The translations under genes and the position numbers were made by a program. From positions 62,001 to 126,000 of the forward strand of contig NZ_KB894574.1 of NCBI RefSeq assembly GCF_000374525.1: 64,000 nucleotides of DNA, given 5' to 3'. Within the stretch, counting starts at the first letter, position 1; each line of letters begins with the position of its first letter. A model generated the notes under the pieces. It saw nothing but the letters and a program-made list of their open reading frames with translations, was not told the origin of the DNA and ran no database searches. This DNA comes from Amorphus coralli DSM 19760 (GTDB lineage Bacteria > Pseudomonadota > Alphaproteobacteria > Rhizobiales > Amorphaceae). Shown here one piece after another: positions 1 through 9,573 of this stretch.

Positions 1-471
1 GGCGTCGGCTTCAAGACCGCGATGAAGGTGCTGAACAAGCAGCGCATCCACCTGGCGGCGCTGTGCACCGGGCCGGCGATCCGCATGCTGGACCTGGCGC
101 TCGACCACGCCACCACGCGCCAGCAGTCCGGCCGGCCCATCGTCGACTTCCAGCTGGTGGCCGCGCTTCTCGCCGACTGCCAGACCGAGATCCATGCCGC
201 GCGCGCCCTGATCCTAGAGACGGCCCGGGCCCGCGACGAGGGCCGCGACATCGCGCTGGAAGCCTCGATCTGCAAGTACTTCGCCTCGGAGATGTGCGGC
301 CGTGTGGCCGACCGCGCCGTGCAGGTATTCGGCGGCGCCGGCTACGTCGCCAACCACAGCCCCATCGAGCGCTACTACCGCGACGTGCGGCTGTTCCGGA
401 TCTACGAGGGCACCAGCCAGATCCACCAGCTCAACATCGTCAAGCAGACGCTGCGCCGGAGGGCCTCATGA
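1..471 (+). CDS. acyl-CoA dehydrogenase, C-terminal part (5' end outside window)
   Basis: The reading frame is open from base 1, so the N-terminal and middle domains lie upstream of the window. The visible 156 residues are the C-terminal helical domain of an acyl-CoA dehydrogenase, with the usual family ending: VFGGAGYV, then RDVRLFRIYEG followed by TSQIHQLNI. The glutamate of YEGTSQI is the expected catalytic base, which takes the alpha proton of the acyl-CoA while FAD accepts the beta hydride. The stop overlaps the next start by 4 nt (ATGA), so the two are co-translated with the acyl-CoA synthetase. The substrate cannot be read from the fragment. Confidence 0.93.
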   Translation, partial: GVGFKTAMKVLNKQRIHLAALCTGPAIRMLDLALDHATTRQQSGRPIVDFQLVAALLADCQTEIHAARALILETARARDEGRDIALEASICKYFASEMCGRVADRAVQVFGGAGYVANHSPIERYYRDVRLFRIYEGTSQIHQLNIVKQTLRRRAS

Positions 472-2624
472 GCGCTCAGGCAGCCGTGCTCGAGACGAGC
501 GTGGCGCGCACCTCCACGGACGCGCCGGACCTGGAGCGGCTGTTCCGGCCGCACGCCATCGCCGTCGTCGGCGCCACCGAGACGCCCGGCGCCGTCGGCA
601 GCCAGGTGGTGGAGAATTTGAAGCACCATGCCTATTCCGGCACCGTCTACCCGGTGAACCCGAAATATGAGCGGGTGCACGGCTTCCCCTGCCATCCGGA
701 CCTGGCCGCGCTGCCGGACACGCCGGACCTCGTGGCGATCGCGGTGCCGGCGAAACACGTGGCGGCGGTAGTGGAGGCGGCGGGCCGCAAGGGCATTCCG
801 TTCGCGGTCATCTTCGCCTCCGGCTTCGCCGAGACCGGCGCGGAGGGTGAGGCACTGCAGCGCACCCTGTCGGAGACGGCGCGGCGCGCCGGCGTGCGCC
901 TGATCGGCCCGAACTGCCAGGGCGTGATGAACATCGCCGACCGCATCCACGTGGGATTCGGCCCGCCCTACCGGCTCACCTACAAGCCCGGCTCGGTGGG
1001 CGTCGTGTCCCAGTCCGGCGCCTTCGGCAACTCGCTCATCATGGGAATGAGCGACGAGGACATCGGCATGCGCCGCTACGCCTCCACCGGCAACGAGGCC
1101 GACACCACCGCCCTGGCAATGATCGAGGGAATGGTCGAGGACGCCAACACCAGCGTCGTCGCCGCCTATATCGAGGGCTTCCGGGACGCCCGGCCGCTGC
1201 GCCGGATCGCGGCGCGCGCCCTGGAGCGCGACGTGCCTCTGGTCCTGTGGAAGGTGGGCAACTCCAAGGCCGGCGCGAGCGCCGCGGCCTCGCACACGGC
1301 CAACCTCGCCGGCGACCCGCGCTTCTACCGCGCCGCCTTCGACCAGCTCGGCATCGTCACCGCCGGCGACGTTGGCGACATGGCCGACTGCATCCGCGCG
1401 CTGTCCGCCAAGCGCTGGGCCTACGGTCCGCGCGTCGGGATCGTGACCATCTCCGGCGGCGCCGGGGTGGCCATGGCAGACCGGGCGGAGGAGCTGGGGC
1501 TTGCCATCGAGCCGTTCGCCGAGGCGACACTGGCCGACCTGCGCGAGCGGCTTCCGGCCTTCGCCTCGGTGGCCAACCCGCTGGACGTGACCGCCGGCGC
1601 GCTGACCGATCCGGACTCCGTGCGCGAGGCGATGGAAGCCGTCGCGCGGGATCCGAACGTCGACATGCTGGCCATCGCGCTGGCCGCCACGTCGGGCCCG
1701 GCGGCGGAGACCGTGACGGAGGCGCTGAAGGCGCTGGTCGCGCGCATCGATCTGCCGGTGGTGGTGGCGTGGAACGCGCCGCACGCCGGCAACGAGACCG
1801 CCTATGGCCGGTTGGACGAGACGGACATCCCGGTGTTCCCGACGCCGGGACGGGCCATCCGGGGCCTGTCCGCCGTCTACCGGTTCGGCCTGGCCAAGGC
1901 GACCCCGCCCGAGGGCCTGGAAGGCGCGGGCGCGGAACCGGCCGCGGCGACGCGCACGCTCAACGAGGCGGCATCGAAACAGGCCATCGCGGGGACGGGG
2001 ATCGCGGCGCCCGGCGAGCGGATCGCCACCACGGCGGACGCCGCGTGCGAGGCAGCCGGAGAGCTCGGCTTTCCGGTGGTGATGAAGCTCCTGTCGGAGC
2101 GCATCGTCCACAAGTCAGACATCGGCGGCGTGCGCCTGAACCTCACCACCGAGGACGCGGTGCGCGACGCCTTCGAGGCGATCGCGGCGGCCGGGCGCGC
2201 GGCCGATCCCGACACCGCGACGCCGGAGATCCTGGTGCAGCAGCAGGTGGCTGGCGGCGTGGAGGTGATCCTCGGCGCGCGCATCGATGCCGTGTTCGGA
2301 CCGATGGTGATGGTCGGCGCCGGCGGCATCCTGGCCGAGATCGTCTCCGACGTGACCTTCCGCCTGGCGCCGATCCCGGTCGAGGAGGCGCGGCGCATGG
2401 TGGCCGAGACCCGGGTGGCGACGGTGCTTGCCGGCGTGCGCGGCCGCCCCGCGGCCGACGCCGAGGCGCTGGCGCGCGCGATCGCCGCCCTGTCGGAAAG
2501 GATCGCGAAGGCCGACGGCGGCCTCCAGGAGGTCGAGATCAATCCGCTTTTCGTCCAGCCGCAGGGTTCGGGCGTCGTCGCCGGCGACTGCGTCGTCCGG
2601 CTCGCCGCCGATCCGGACGGCTGA
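468..2624 (+). CDS. NDP-forming acyl-CoA synthetase (acetate-CoA ligase family)
   Basis: This 718-residue protein combines the alpha and beta parts of an ADP/NDP-forming acyl-CoA synthetase. A CoA-binding Rossmann domain comes first (AIAVVGATETPGAVG near residue 30). A succinyl-CoA-ligase-like domain follows, with the expected phospho-accepting histidine in AAASHTANLAG near residue 280. An ATP-grasp domain occupies roughly the last 220 residues (FPVVMKLLSERIVHKSDIGG; ends near VEINPLFV). It would make an acyl-CoA from an organic acid, ATP and CoA. The start overlaps the dehydrogenase stop by 4 nt. Standing between an acyl-CoA dehydrogenase and a carboxylate transporter, it probably activates the imported acid; which acid is unknown. 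Confidence 0.9.
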   Translation: MSAQAAVLETSVARTSTDAPDLERLFRPHAIAVVGATETPGAVGSQVVENLKHHAYSGTVYPVNPKYERVHGFPCHPDLAALPDTPDLVAIAVPAKHVAAVVEAAGRKGIPFAVIFASGFAETGAEGEALQRTLSETARRAGVRLIGPNCQGVMNIADRIHVGFGPPYRLTYKPGSVGVVSQSGAFGNSLIMGMSDEDIGMRRYASTGNEADTTALAMIEGMVEDANTSVVAAYIEGFRDARPLRRIAARALERDVPLVLWKVGNSKAGASAAASHTANLAGDPRFYRAAFDQLGIVTAGDVGDMADCIRALSAKRWAYGPRVGIVTISGGAGVAMADRAEELGLAIEPFAEATLADLRERLPAFASVANPLDVTAGALTDPDSVREAMEAVARDPNVDMLAIALAATSGPAAETVTEALKALVARIDLPVVVAWNAPHAGNETAYGRLDETDIPVFPTPGRAIRGLSAVYRFGLAKATPPEGLEGAGAEPAAATRTLNEAASKQAIAGTGIAAPGERIATTADAACEAAGELGFPVVMKLLSERIVHKSDIGGVRLNLTTEDAVRDAFEAIAAAGRAADPDTATPEILVQQQVAGGVEVILGARIDAVFGPMVMVGAGGILAEIVSDVTFRLAPIPVEEARRMVAETRVATVLAGVRGRPAADAEALARAIAALSERIAKADGGLQEVEINPLFVQPQGSGVVAGDCVVRLAADPDG

Positions 2625-2704
2625 CCGGAACACCAGACACCAAAAGAAGAGCGGGCCAACCCGCCGGACACGACCAGAAAAGACACTCAGGGAAGGAGAC
2701 CCCA

Positions 2705-3652
2705 GTGAAGCACCTCACGATGAAGGCCGCAGCCGTCGCGCTGTCGGCAGCCCTCATGGCCCCCGCCGCGGCGCTCGCCGCCGACTACCCGTCGCGCTCC
2801 GTCACCGTCATGGTGCCGTTCCCGGCCGGCGGCAGCACCGACACCATGGCCCGGGCGGCAGCCCGCGAGCTGGAGGAGATCCTCGGCGTCAACGTGCCGG
2901 TGACCAATGTCGGCGGTGGCGCAGGCACGGTGGGCACGGCGCAGCTCGCCCGCTCGCGCCCCGACGGCTACACGATCGGCGTGGTTCCGGCCGCACCGCT
3001 GATCAACCAGCCGCACATGCGCGAGACGCCCTACACGATCGAGGACTTCGACTATATCTGCCAGCTCTTCTACAGCCCGCAGGCGCTGGCGGTGAAGCCG
3101 GACTCGCCGTTCAAGAGCCTCCAGGAGGTCGTGGACTACGCCCGCGAGAACCCGAACGAGCTCAGCTACGGCACCCCCGGACCGGGCTCGCTGCCGCACC
3201 TCGCCATGGAGAAGTTCCTCCAGGACACCGACGTCCAGATCAAGCACGTGCCCTTCCAGGGTGACGGCCCGGGCGTGACGGCCCTGCTCGGCGGCCATGT
3301 CGACCTCTACATGGCGATCATCTCCAACGTGTCGAAGAACGATCTCAACGCCGTTGCGGTGTTCTCCGAGGACCGCGTCGACGCCGCCCCGGACGTGCCG
3401 ACCTCCATCGAGGAGGGCTTCACCACCACCGCCTCCTGGTGGGGTGGCGTGTTCGCGCCGAAGGGCATTCCGGCCGACGTGAAGACCACGCTGGTGGACG
3501 CCTGCAAGCAGACGTCGGAAAGCGCCCGCTTCGGCGAGACGCTCAACGGGCTCGGCACGCTGGTGCTGTTCAAGGACAGCGACGGTGTGCGTCAGGCGGT
3601 CGAGGAAGGCAGCGCCACGAACGGTGCCATCATCGAACGCGTCCTGAAGTAG
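2705..3652 (+). CDS. TTT transporter substrate-binding protein (TctC/Bug family)
   Basis: A 315-residue periplasmic binding protein. The GTG start is chosen because GGAAGGAG at 2691-2698 sits 6 nt upstream; an ATG 15 nt further in is the alternative. A signal peptide is clear: Lys start, Ala-rich core, cleavage after ALA before ADYPSR. The mature N-terminus YPSRSVTVMVPFPAGGSTD is the Bug/TctC signature, whose loop binds a carboxylate through water. It feeds the TctB/TctA permease encoded next. Bug-family ligands range from citrate to aromatic acids and amino acids, so specificity stays open; the neighbouring CoA enzymes favour a mono- or dicarboxylate. Confidence 0.93.
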   Translation: MKHLTMKAAAVALSAALMAPAAALAADYPSRSVTVMVPFPAGGSTDTMARAAARELEEILGVNVPVTNVGGGAGTVGTAQLARSRPDGYTIGVVPAAPLINQPHMRETPYTIEDFDYICQLFYSPQALAVKPDSPFKSLQEVVDYARENPNELSYGTPGPGSLPHLAMEKFLQDTDVQIKHVPFQGDGPGVTALLGGHVDLYMAIISNVSKNDLNAVAVFSEDRVDAAPDVPTSIEEGFTTTASWWGGVFAPKGIPADVKTTLVDACKQTSESARFGETLNGLGTLVLFKDSDGVRQAVEEGSATNGAIIERVLK

Positions 3653-3670
3653 CGGTCGGCGAGCAGGGCC

Positions 3671-4144
3671 GTGGCCATGCCCCGGAGCATATCGGATCTC
3701 ATCGGGGGAGGCGCCTTTCTGGGCGTCTCCGCCCTCCTCTACGCACAGACGGTGGGGACCGGCTTTTCCGATGCCGAGATCGCCCGCGATCCGGTGTTCT
3801 ATCCGCGGCTGCTGATGGCCCTGCTGACCCTGGTCTCGATCGGGCTCGTTGTCCGGTCCTTAGTCGGCAAACAGGAGCGACCCCAGCCGACCCCGGTCTG
3901 GTGGCGGCTCCTCGCCGTCGTGCTTCTGACGGCGGCCTATTTCCTGCTCTTCGACGTGGTCGGCTTCCTCGTCGCGAGCCTGGTCGCGATGCCGGCGCTC
4001 ACCGTGCTTCTGGGTTACAGGCGGCCGCTGGTCATCGCGCTCGTGACCGTCATCTTCGTCGTCGCCACCTGGTACTGCTTCGCGGAGGTGTTCGTCATCC
4101 GCCCGCCGGGCTTCGGCCTCGACGACCTCTTCGGCTGGTTCTGA
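3671..4144 (+). CDS. tctB: TTT transporter small membrane subunit TctB
   Basis: A 157-residue hydrophobic protein starting at GTG. It has about four membrane segments: near residue 15 (FLGVSALLYAQ), near 40 (LLMALLTLVSIGLVV), then two further hydrophobic stretches from about residue 78 to the end. Length, topology and position between the binding protein and TctA identify it as the poorly conserved small subunit of a tripartite tricarboxylate transporter. It has no motif of its own that would identify it alone. The start lies 18 nt after the binding-protein stop, and tctA begins 10 nt after its own stop. Confidence 0.88.
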   Translation: MAMPRSISDLIGGGAFLGVSALLYAQTVGTGFSDAEIARDPVFYPRLLMALLTLVSIGLVVRSLVGKQERPQPTPVWWRLLAVVLLTAAYFLLFDVVGFLVASLVAMPALTVLLGYRRPLVIALVTVIFVVATWYCFAEVFVIRPPGFGLDDLFGWF

Positions 4145-4154
4145 GGCGATACCC

Positions 4155-5648
4155 ATGGACAGCATCCTCGCCGCGTTGCAGACCGTCGCCTCCCCCTCGA
4201 TCCTGTTCTTCATGGTCGCGGGCACGGCCGCCGGCATCGTCATCGGCGCCATGCCCGGCCTCGGCTCGGTGCTGGCGATCACGCTGGCCCTGCCGCTGAC
4301 CTTCGTGCTCGGCCCGGAAGCCAGCATCACGCTGCTTCTCGGCCTTTATTGCGGCTCGGTGTTCGGCGGCTCGATTTCGGCCATCCTCATCAACACGCCC
4401 GGCACCCCGCAGGCGGCGGCGACGCTGTTCGATGGCTACCCGATGATGAAGAAGGGCAAGGGCGGCCTGGCGCTCGGCTGGGCGACCACCGCGTCGCTCA
4501 TTGGCGGCCTCGTCTCCACCGCCGTGCTGGTGCTGGCGGCGCCGCTGCTCGCCCGGCTCGGCCTGATGTTCGGGCCGGTGGAGTATTTTGCGCTTGGCCT
4601 GTTCGCGCTCACCTGCGTCATCAGCGTCGCCAACGAGGACCTGCTTCGCGGCGGCGCGGCCTGTTTTCTCGGCCTGCTGGCGGCCACCATCGGCCAGGAC
4701 CCGCTGACCGGCGACATCCGGCTGGCGTTCGGCTCGTTCGAGCTCGCCGCCGGCATCGGGCTGGTGCCGTTCCTGGTCGGCCTGTTTGCCCTGTCGGAGG
4801 TGTTCTGGCGCGTTTCCGAACGCCAGTCCGGGATGCCGGACGACCTTCCGAAGAGCGCCTTCGAGTTTCCCCGCGCGGTTGAACTGCTGCAGCGCTGGAA
4901 GGTGATCGTCAAGTCGTCGATAATTGGCACCTGGACCGGCATCCTGCCGGGCGTCGGTGCCACGGCCGCCTCCATGGTGAGCTATGCCGAGGCCAAGCGC
5001 ACCTCGCCCAACCGCGACAAGTTCGGAACCGGCGAACCGGACGGGCTGATCGCCTCGGAAGCGGCCAACAACGGCGTTACCGCCGGGGCGCTGGTGCCGA
5101 CGCTGTCGCTGGGCATCCCCGGCGACCCGATCACCGCGGTGATGCTGGGGGCGCTGGTTATCCAGGGCATCACCCCGGGGCCGCGCCTCTTCGTCGACAA
5201 CGGCGACCTCGTGACCTTCATCTTCGTGGCGCTGTTCTTCGTGAACATCGCCATGTACGTGCTCGGCGCGATGCTCTGCCCGGTGTTCTCGCGCATCCTG
5301 CGCATGCCGGAGCCGCTGCTCCTGTCGGGTGTGCTGGTGCTGATCGCCATCGGCACCTTCACGGTGAACTACAACCCGTTCGACCTGGTGGTGGCGCTGG
5401 CGGCGGGCGCGGCCGGCTTCTTCCTGCGGCTGGGGCGCTTTCCGCTTGCCCCCATCGTCATCGGCTTCGTTCTGGGGCCGATGATCGAGCAGAGTTTCCG
5501 GCAGGGCATGATCCTGAACGACGGCAACGTCCTGGCCTTCTTTACCCAGCCGATCGCCCTCGCCCTGTTCGTCCTGACCGCCGTCTTCGTGGCGCTTCCC
5601 ATCCTGCGCGCCCGCAGCGAGAAGCGCGCCCGTTCCATGCCCGGATGA
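4155..5648 (+). CDS. tctA: TTT transporter large permease subunit TctA
   Basis: A 497-residue membrane protein with the conserved TctA signature GIVIGAMPGLGSVLAITLAL near residue 28 and its internal repeat (TGILPGVGATAASMVSY near residue 260). About a dozen hydrophobic segments are visible. It is the ion-coupled permease of the TTT system and works with the upstream TctB and the periplasmic binding protein. The stop overlaps the next start (ATGA at 5645-5648), so the reductase downstream belongs to the same message. Length is normal for the family. Confidence 0.95.
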   Translation: MDSILAALQTVASPSILFFMVAGTAAGIVIGAMPGLGSVLAITLALPLTFVLGPEASITLLLGLYCGSVFGGSISAILINTPGTPQAAATLFDGYPMMKKGKGGLALGWATTASLIGGLVSTAVLVLAAPLLARLGLMFGPVEYFALGLFALTCVISVANEDLLRGGAACFLGLLAATIGQDPLTGDIRLAFGSFELAAGIGLVPFLVGLFALSEVFWRVSERQSGMPDDLPKSAFEFPRAVELLQRWKVIVKSSIIGTWTGILPGVGATAASMVSYAEAKRTSPNRDKFGTGEPDGLIASEAANNGVTAGALVPTLSLGIPGDPITAVMLGALVIQGITPGPRLFVDNGDLVTFIFVALFFVNIAMYVLGAMLCPVFSRILRMPEPLLLSGVLVLIAIGTFTVNYNPFDLVVALAAGAAGFFLRLGRFPLAPIVIGFVLGPMIEQSFRQGMILNDGNVLAFFTQPIALALFVLTAVFVALPILRARSEKRARSMPG

Positions 5649-6637
5649 GAGACCCCGCGACCATGAAAGCCTACCGGATCGAGGACACCGAGAATGGACC
5701 GCGCGGCACCGTCGTGGCCATGGAGCCCGACGCGCTGGACGCCGGCGACGTGGTGATTTCCACCCGCCATGCCGGCATCAACTACAAGGACGCGCTGGCA
5801 GGCACCGGCAAGGCGCCGATCATCCGCCGCTACCCGTGCAACGGCGGCATCGAGGCCGTTGGCCAGGTGGAGACGAGCGCCAGCGACCGCTTTCGGCCCG
5901 GCGACTGGGTGATCGTGCACGGCCGCGGCATCGGGGTGAGCCACGACGGTGGCTTTGCGGAAAAGGTGCGGGTTCCGGCGGACTGGCTGGTGCGCCTGCC
6001 GGACGGGCTGACACCGCGCGAAGCGGCGATCTTCGGCGTGGCGGGACACTCCGCGGCCCTGGCCGTTCACAAGCTGGAGGAGCTGGGCGTGACCCCGGAT
6101 CGCGGGCCGATCGCGGTCACGGGCGCAACAGGCGGTGTGGGCTCGCTTGCGGTCGGCATGCTGGCGCGGCGCGGCTTCTCGGTGACAGCGATCAGCTCCA
6201 AGACCGACCAGGAGGCATTCCTGCGCGGCCTCGGCGCCAGCGCGGTGCGCACCCCGCCGGCGGAGGAAACGCGCAAGCCGCTGGAAGGCGCGGAATGGGC
6301 CGGCGCGGTGGACACCGTCGGCGGGCCGCAGCTGGAGTGGTTGCTGCGCACCACCGCGCCCCAGGGCGTGGTGACCGCCATCGGCAACGCCGCCGGGATC
6401 GGGCTGAAGACCACCGTGCTGCCCTTCATCCTGCGCGGCGTGACGCTGGCTGGCATCAATTCCGACACGCCGATGGAGCTGCGCCAGCTCATCTGGAACC
6501 GGATGGCCGGCGACCTGAAGCCGGACGGGCTCGACGCGCTCGGCCGGGAGATCGCCCTGGAGGCGCTGCCCGCCTACATGGACGAGATGATCGCCGGCCG
6601 CATCCACGGGCGGACACTCGTAACCTTTGCCGACTAA
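5645..6637 (+). CDS. AcuI/YhdH-like NADPH-dependent acrylyl-CoA reductase family protein
   Basis: A zinc-free medium-chain reductase of 330 residues. The core begins MKAYRIEDTENGPRG, which may be the real start (ATG at 5663, giving 324 aa); the ATG at 5645 overlaps the tctA stop and is also plausible. INYKDALAGTGKAP is typical of the AcuI/YhdH group, and the nucleotide-binding loop is TGATGGVGSLAV near residue 160. Characterised AcuI enzymes reduce acryloyl-CoA to propionyl-CoA. In this operon it could reduce an enoyl-CoA formed by the first gene's dehydrogenase or detoxify acryloyl-CoA. The exact substrate is inferred. Confidence 0.85.
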   Translation: MRDPATMKAYRIEDTENGPRGTVVAMEPDALDAGDVVISTRHAGINYKDALAGTGKAPIIRRYPCNGGIEAVGQVETSASDRFRPGDWVIVHGRGIGVSHDGGFAEKVRVPADWLVRLPDGLTPREAAIFGVAGHSAALAVHKLEELGVTPDRGPIAVTGATGGVGSLAVGMLARRGFSVTAISSKTDQEAFLRGLGASAVRTPPAEETRKPLEGAEWAGAVDTVGGPQLEWLLRTTAPQGVVTAIGNAAGIGLKTTVLPFILRGVTLAGINSDTPMELRQLIWNRMAGDLKPDGLDALGREIALEALPAYMDEMIAGRIHGRTLVTFAD

Positions 6638-6641
6638 CGAC

Positions 6642-7457
6642 ATGCCGCAGTCCGCTGAAAGTCCGGTGGTGCGGCGCAAACACCGAGGCGCCGTGCTGGT
6701 CGTCACCCTCGACGACGCGGCCACCCGCAACGCCATCGGTCCCGACGTCAACCCGGCGATCACCCGGGCGATCGAGGCGGCCGGCGCCGACCCGCAAGTC
6801 GCCGCCATCGTCATCCACGGCGCCAACGGCTACTTCTCCGCGGGCGGAAATGTGCGGGCGCTTTCCGCCACGCTGGCCATGACCCCGGCCGAGCAGACGG
6901 ACGTGACGGACCGGCTCAAGGCGATGATCGAGGCGGTGGCCGGCTCGCCGAAGCCCGTGATCGCGGCGGTGGACGGCGGCGCGGCGGGGATCGGCTTTTC
7001 ACTGGCGCTCGCGTGCGATCTGGTTGTGGCCAGCGAGAACGCCCGCTTCGTGGCCGCGCAGGTGCGCCTCGGACTGACGCCGGACGGCGGCATCAGCCAT
7101 TTCCTGACCGCCGCCCTCCCCCGGCAGCTTGCCGCCGAGATCCTGCTCACCGGCGGACCGGTGGAGGCCGGACGCCTCCACGCGCTCGGGCTGGTGAACC
7201 GGCTCGTGGCGCCGGGCGAAGCGCTCGATGCGGCGCTCGACTTGGCGGACGCGCTGGCGGCCGGTCCGCCGCGCGCCACCGCCCGGATCAAGGGGCTGAT
7301 CGCGGCCGCCGAGACAAGCTCGCTGAGTGAGACGCTGGCGCGGGAGGGAGAGACCATCAATGCCGCCCGCCGCGACCCGGAAGCAGCCGAGGGCATCGCC
7401 GCCTTCCTGGACAAGCGCCCCGCCCGCTTCCCCATCCCCCGGAAAGACCAGGCATGA
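6642..7457 (+). CDS. crotonase-fold enoyl-CoA hydratase/isomerase family protein
   Basis: A 271-residue crotonase homologue. The ATG at 6642 starts 4 nt after the reductase stop; a TTG 15 nt earlier is less likely. The oxyanion-hole segments are present (NGYFSAGGNVRAL and DGGAAGIGFSLALACDL). Both hydratase glutamates appear replaced: the first position reads GIGFSL and the second AQVRLG. An aspartate in LTPDGGIS sits where PaaG-type isomerases carry theirs. An isomerase or other non-hydratase role is therefore more likely than simple enoyl-CoA hydration. The stop overlaps the phosphoesterase start by 4 nt. Confidence 0.85.
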   Translation: MPQSAESPVVRRKHRGAVLVVTLDDAATRNAIGPDVNPAITRAIEAAGADPQVAAIVIHGANGYFSAGGNVRALSATLAMTPAEQTDVTDRLKAMIEAVAGSPKPVIAAVDGGAAGIGFSLALACDLVVASENARFVAAQVRLGLTPDGGISHFLTAALPRQLAAEILLTGGPVEAGRLHALGLVNRLVAPGEALDAALDLADALAAGPPRATARIKGLIAAAETSSLSETLAREGETINAARRDPEAAEGIAAFLDKRPARFPIPRKDQA

Positions 7458-9232
7458 CCGACACGCGCGCGCCGCTCTTCACCTTCGTTGCGGTGGGCGA
7501 CACCCACGTCAATCCGCGCGACGACTTCAGCCCGTCGCCCTGGCGCACCAACGTACTCGCCAACGACCGGGCGGCGGCGGTCGTGGCGCAGATCAACGCG
7601 CTCGCCCCCGACTTCGTGGTTCACTTGGGCGACATGATTCACCCGCTGCCGGGCAGCGCCGACTACGAGGCCGCCGCGGCGCGCTTTCATGCCCTCTTCG
7701 GCGCCCTGCGGATGCCCGTGCATCTGGTCCCCGGCAACCACGATCTCGGCGACAAGCCTACCGGCTGGACGCCGGCCGCGCCGGTGGACGATGCGGCGCT
7801 TGCCGCCTATCGCGGCCAGTTCGGCGCCGACCATCACGCCTTCGAGCACGCCGGCTGCCGGTTCCTGATCGTCAACGACGAGATCTTCAACACCGGGCTG
7901 GAGGCCGAGGAACGGCAGTGGCGCTGGCTGGAGGAGGAGCTGTCACGGGGTGGGCGCACCTTCGTCTTCACCCATTATCCACCCTTCCTGCAGGCGGCCG
8001 ACGAGGTCGAGCATTACGACAACCTGGCGGAGCCTGGGCGCGGCCGTTTCCTGGCGATGATCCGGGACCGCGCCGAGGCGGTCTTCTGCGGCCACGTGCA
8101 CAACTTCTTCTACAATCGCGCAGGCACCACCGATCTCTACGTGGCCCCCGCGACGTCGGCGATCCGGCACGACTATGCCGACATGTTCGCGGTTGCGCCC
8201 GGCCCCGGCACCGAACACGGGCGCGACCAGCGCTCCAAGCTCGGGTTCCTGCTGGTCGAGGTCTACCCGGAGGGTCACGTGGTGCACGTGGTCCGCAGCT
8301 TCGGCGAGACGGACGCGGAGGCGGCCGCACGGGGCACGCGCCGGCCGCTCGCCAGCCCGATGATCCGGCCGGCGCCGCTAGGCGTCGATCTCAGGGTGGG
8401 CTGGGCCGACGTCCATTCCGTCGCCTTTGCCGGGGCGGTGGACGAGTTCAACCGCAAGCCGGTGCGCAACGATTGCCTCGTGCAGGCGCTCTGGGAGCTG
8501 GGCGTGCGGGAGTTGCGCGTGCCGGTGCGCGACCTTGTGGATCCGCTCTACGCAAGACGGATGCGCGATCTCGGTGCGCGCGGCCATCGCTTCACCGCGT
8601 TCTGCTACGGGCTGCCGGACGCAACCGCGCAGGCGGCCATCGCGGAGGTGAGCGCCGCCATCGCGGCGCTGGAGATCACCGGCCGGATGGCCGACCTGCC
8701 GGACCTTGCGCAGGAGGCGGCGGCAAGCGAGGCGTTCCGGCAGGTCCCGGTCACCCTGTCGAAGCTGCGGCTCTCCGCCGATGCCGAGCACGACGGCAAC
8801 CGGTTCGCCCACTTCATCCGCCACGGCTTCCGGGCCGACGAGCCGGACCTTACGGCGGCGCTGGAGCTGGTGCGGGCCAACGGGTTGGCCGGGCTTGTCC
8901 TCTCCGTTCCGGGGGTGGAGCCGGCAGGTTCCGCCATCGCCGCCATCGCCCAACTGGCGGCGGATAACGCGATGCGCGCGCAGGTGCACGTGCAGCTGGC
9001 CGGCGAGGATCCGGCCGTCGAGATGGCCGACGAGGCGGCGCTTGCCGAGCGGGTGCGCAAGGCGGGCGAGGCCGCCAGGCGCGCCGGCGACCGGGTCCGG
9101 GTGTTCCTTGACACCTTCTGCGACCACGACCGGGGCTACTTCCCGCGCCTCGGCCTCGTCGACCGGCGCTACGATCTTCGCGCGCCGGGCGAGGCGCTGA
9201 AGCGGCTGGTGGAGACGCAGGCGGCCGGCTGA
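7454..9232 (+). CDS. calcineurin-like metallophosphoesterase with extra C-terminal domain
   Basis: A 592-residue protein. Residues 5-260 are a calcineurin-like phosphoesterase with all metal-binding motifs: GDTH, GDMIH, GNHD, FTHYPP and CGHVHN. From about residue 310 a second region of some 280 residues has alternating strand- and helix-like segments ([40 protein letters not shown]). This resembles a TIM barrel, but I do not recognise a family. It has no signal peptide. It is the last gene of the catabolic operon and overlaps the crotonase gene by 4 nt. The substrate is unknown; the phosphoesterase call is firm, the C-terminal one is not. Confidence 0.85.
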   Translation: MTDTRAPLFTFVAVGDTHVNPRDDFSPSPWRTNVLANDRAAAVVAQINALAPDFVVHLGDMIHPLPGSADYEAAAARFHALFGALRMPVHLVPGNHDLGDKPTGWTPAAPVDDAALAAYRGQFGADHHAFEHAGCRFLIVNDEIFNTGLEAEERQWRWLEEELSRGGRTFVFTHYPPFLQAADEVEHYDNLAEPGRGRFLAMIRDRAEAVFCGHVHNFFYNRAGTTDLYVAPATSAIRHDYADMFAVAPGPGTEHGRDQRSKLGFLLVEVYPEGHVVHVVRSFGETDAEAAARGTRRPLASPMIRPAPLGVDLRVGWADVHSVAFAGAVDEFNRKPVRNDCLVQALWELGVRELRVPVRDLVDPLYARRMRDLGARGHRFTAFCYGLPDATAQAAIAEVSAAIAALEITGRMADLPDLAQEAAASEAFRQVPVTLSKLRLSADAEHDGNRFAHFIRHGFRADEPDLTAALELVRANGLAGLVLSVPGVEPAGSAIAAIAQLAADNAMRAQVHVQLAGEDPAVEMADEAALAERVRKAGEAARRAGDRVRVFLDTFCDHDRGYFPRLGLVDRRYDLRAPGEALKRLVETQAAG

Positions 9233-9346
9233 TCGGCCTCGCGGCGCCGGTCTGCCAGGCGGAGACGCGGACGACAGGCGTCCGTCGGCGCGATCGCATC
9301 GCGTGCGGGCCGCTGGCAGGCTTCGTCAGGCGGGATGGGGAGAGGG

Positions 9347-9423
<77 letters not shown>

Positions 9424-9573
9424 CCGCGGCGCGGGCCAAGGCCGCACGCAAAGCAAATCACGCTCGGTGGGCCGCGCGAGACCCCTTCCATATAAGATCG
9501 CGCCGTGCGCTTCAACGCCGCCGATGCGGTGGGCCACCAGTTTCTTTCAGACGCCCCAGCCGGTGCGGCGCGG

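Noticed and set aside
402-2111. Long open frame of 569 codons on the minus strand
   Set aside because: It is antisense to the acyl-CoA synthetase, is Arg/Gly/His-rich, and arises from high third-position GC.
2651-2664. Terminator between the acyl-CoA synthetase and the binding-protein gene
   Set aside because: GCGGG-CCAA-CCCGC is a short hairpin with no T run, and the flanking genes look co-transcribed.
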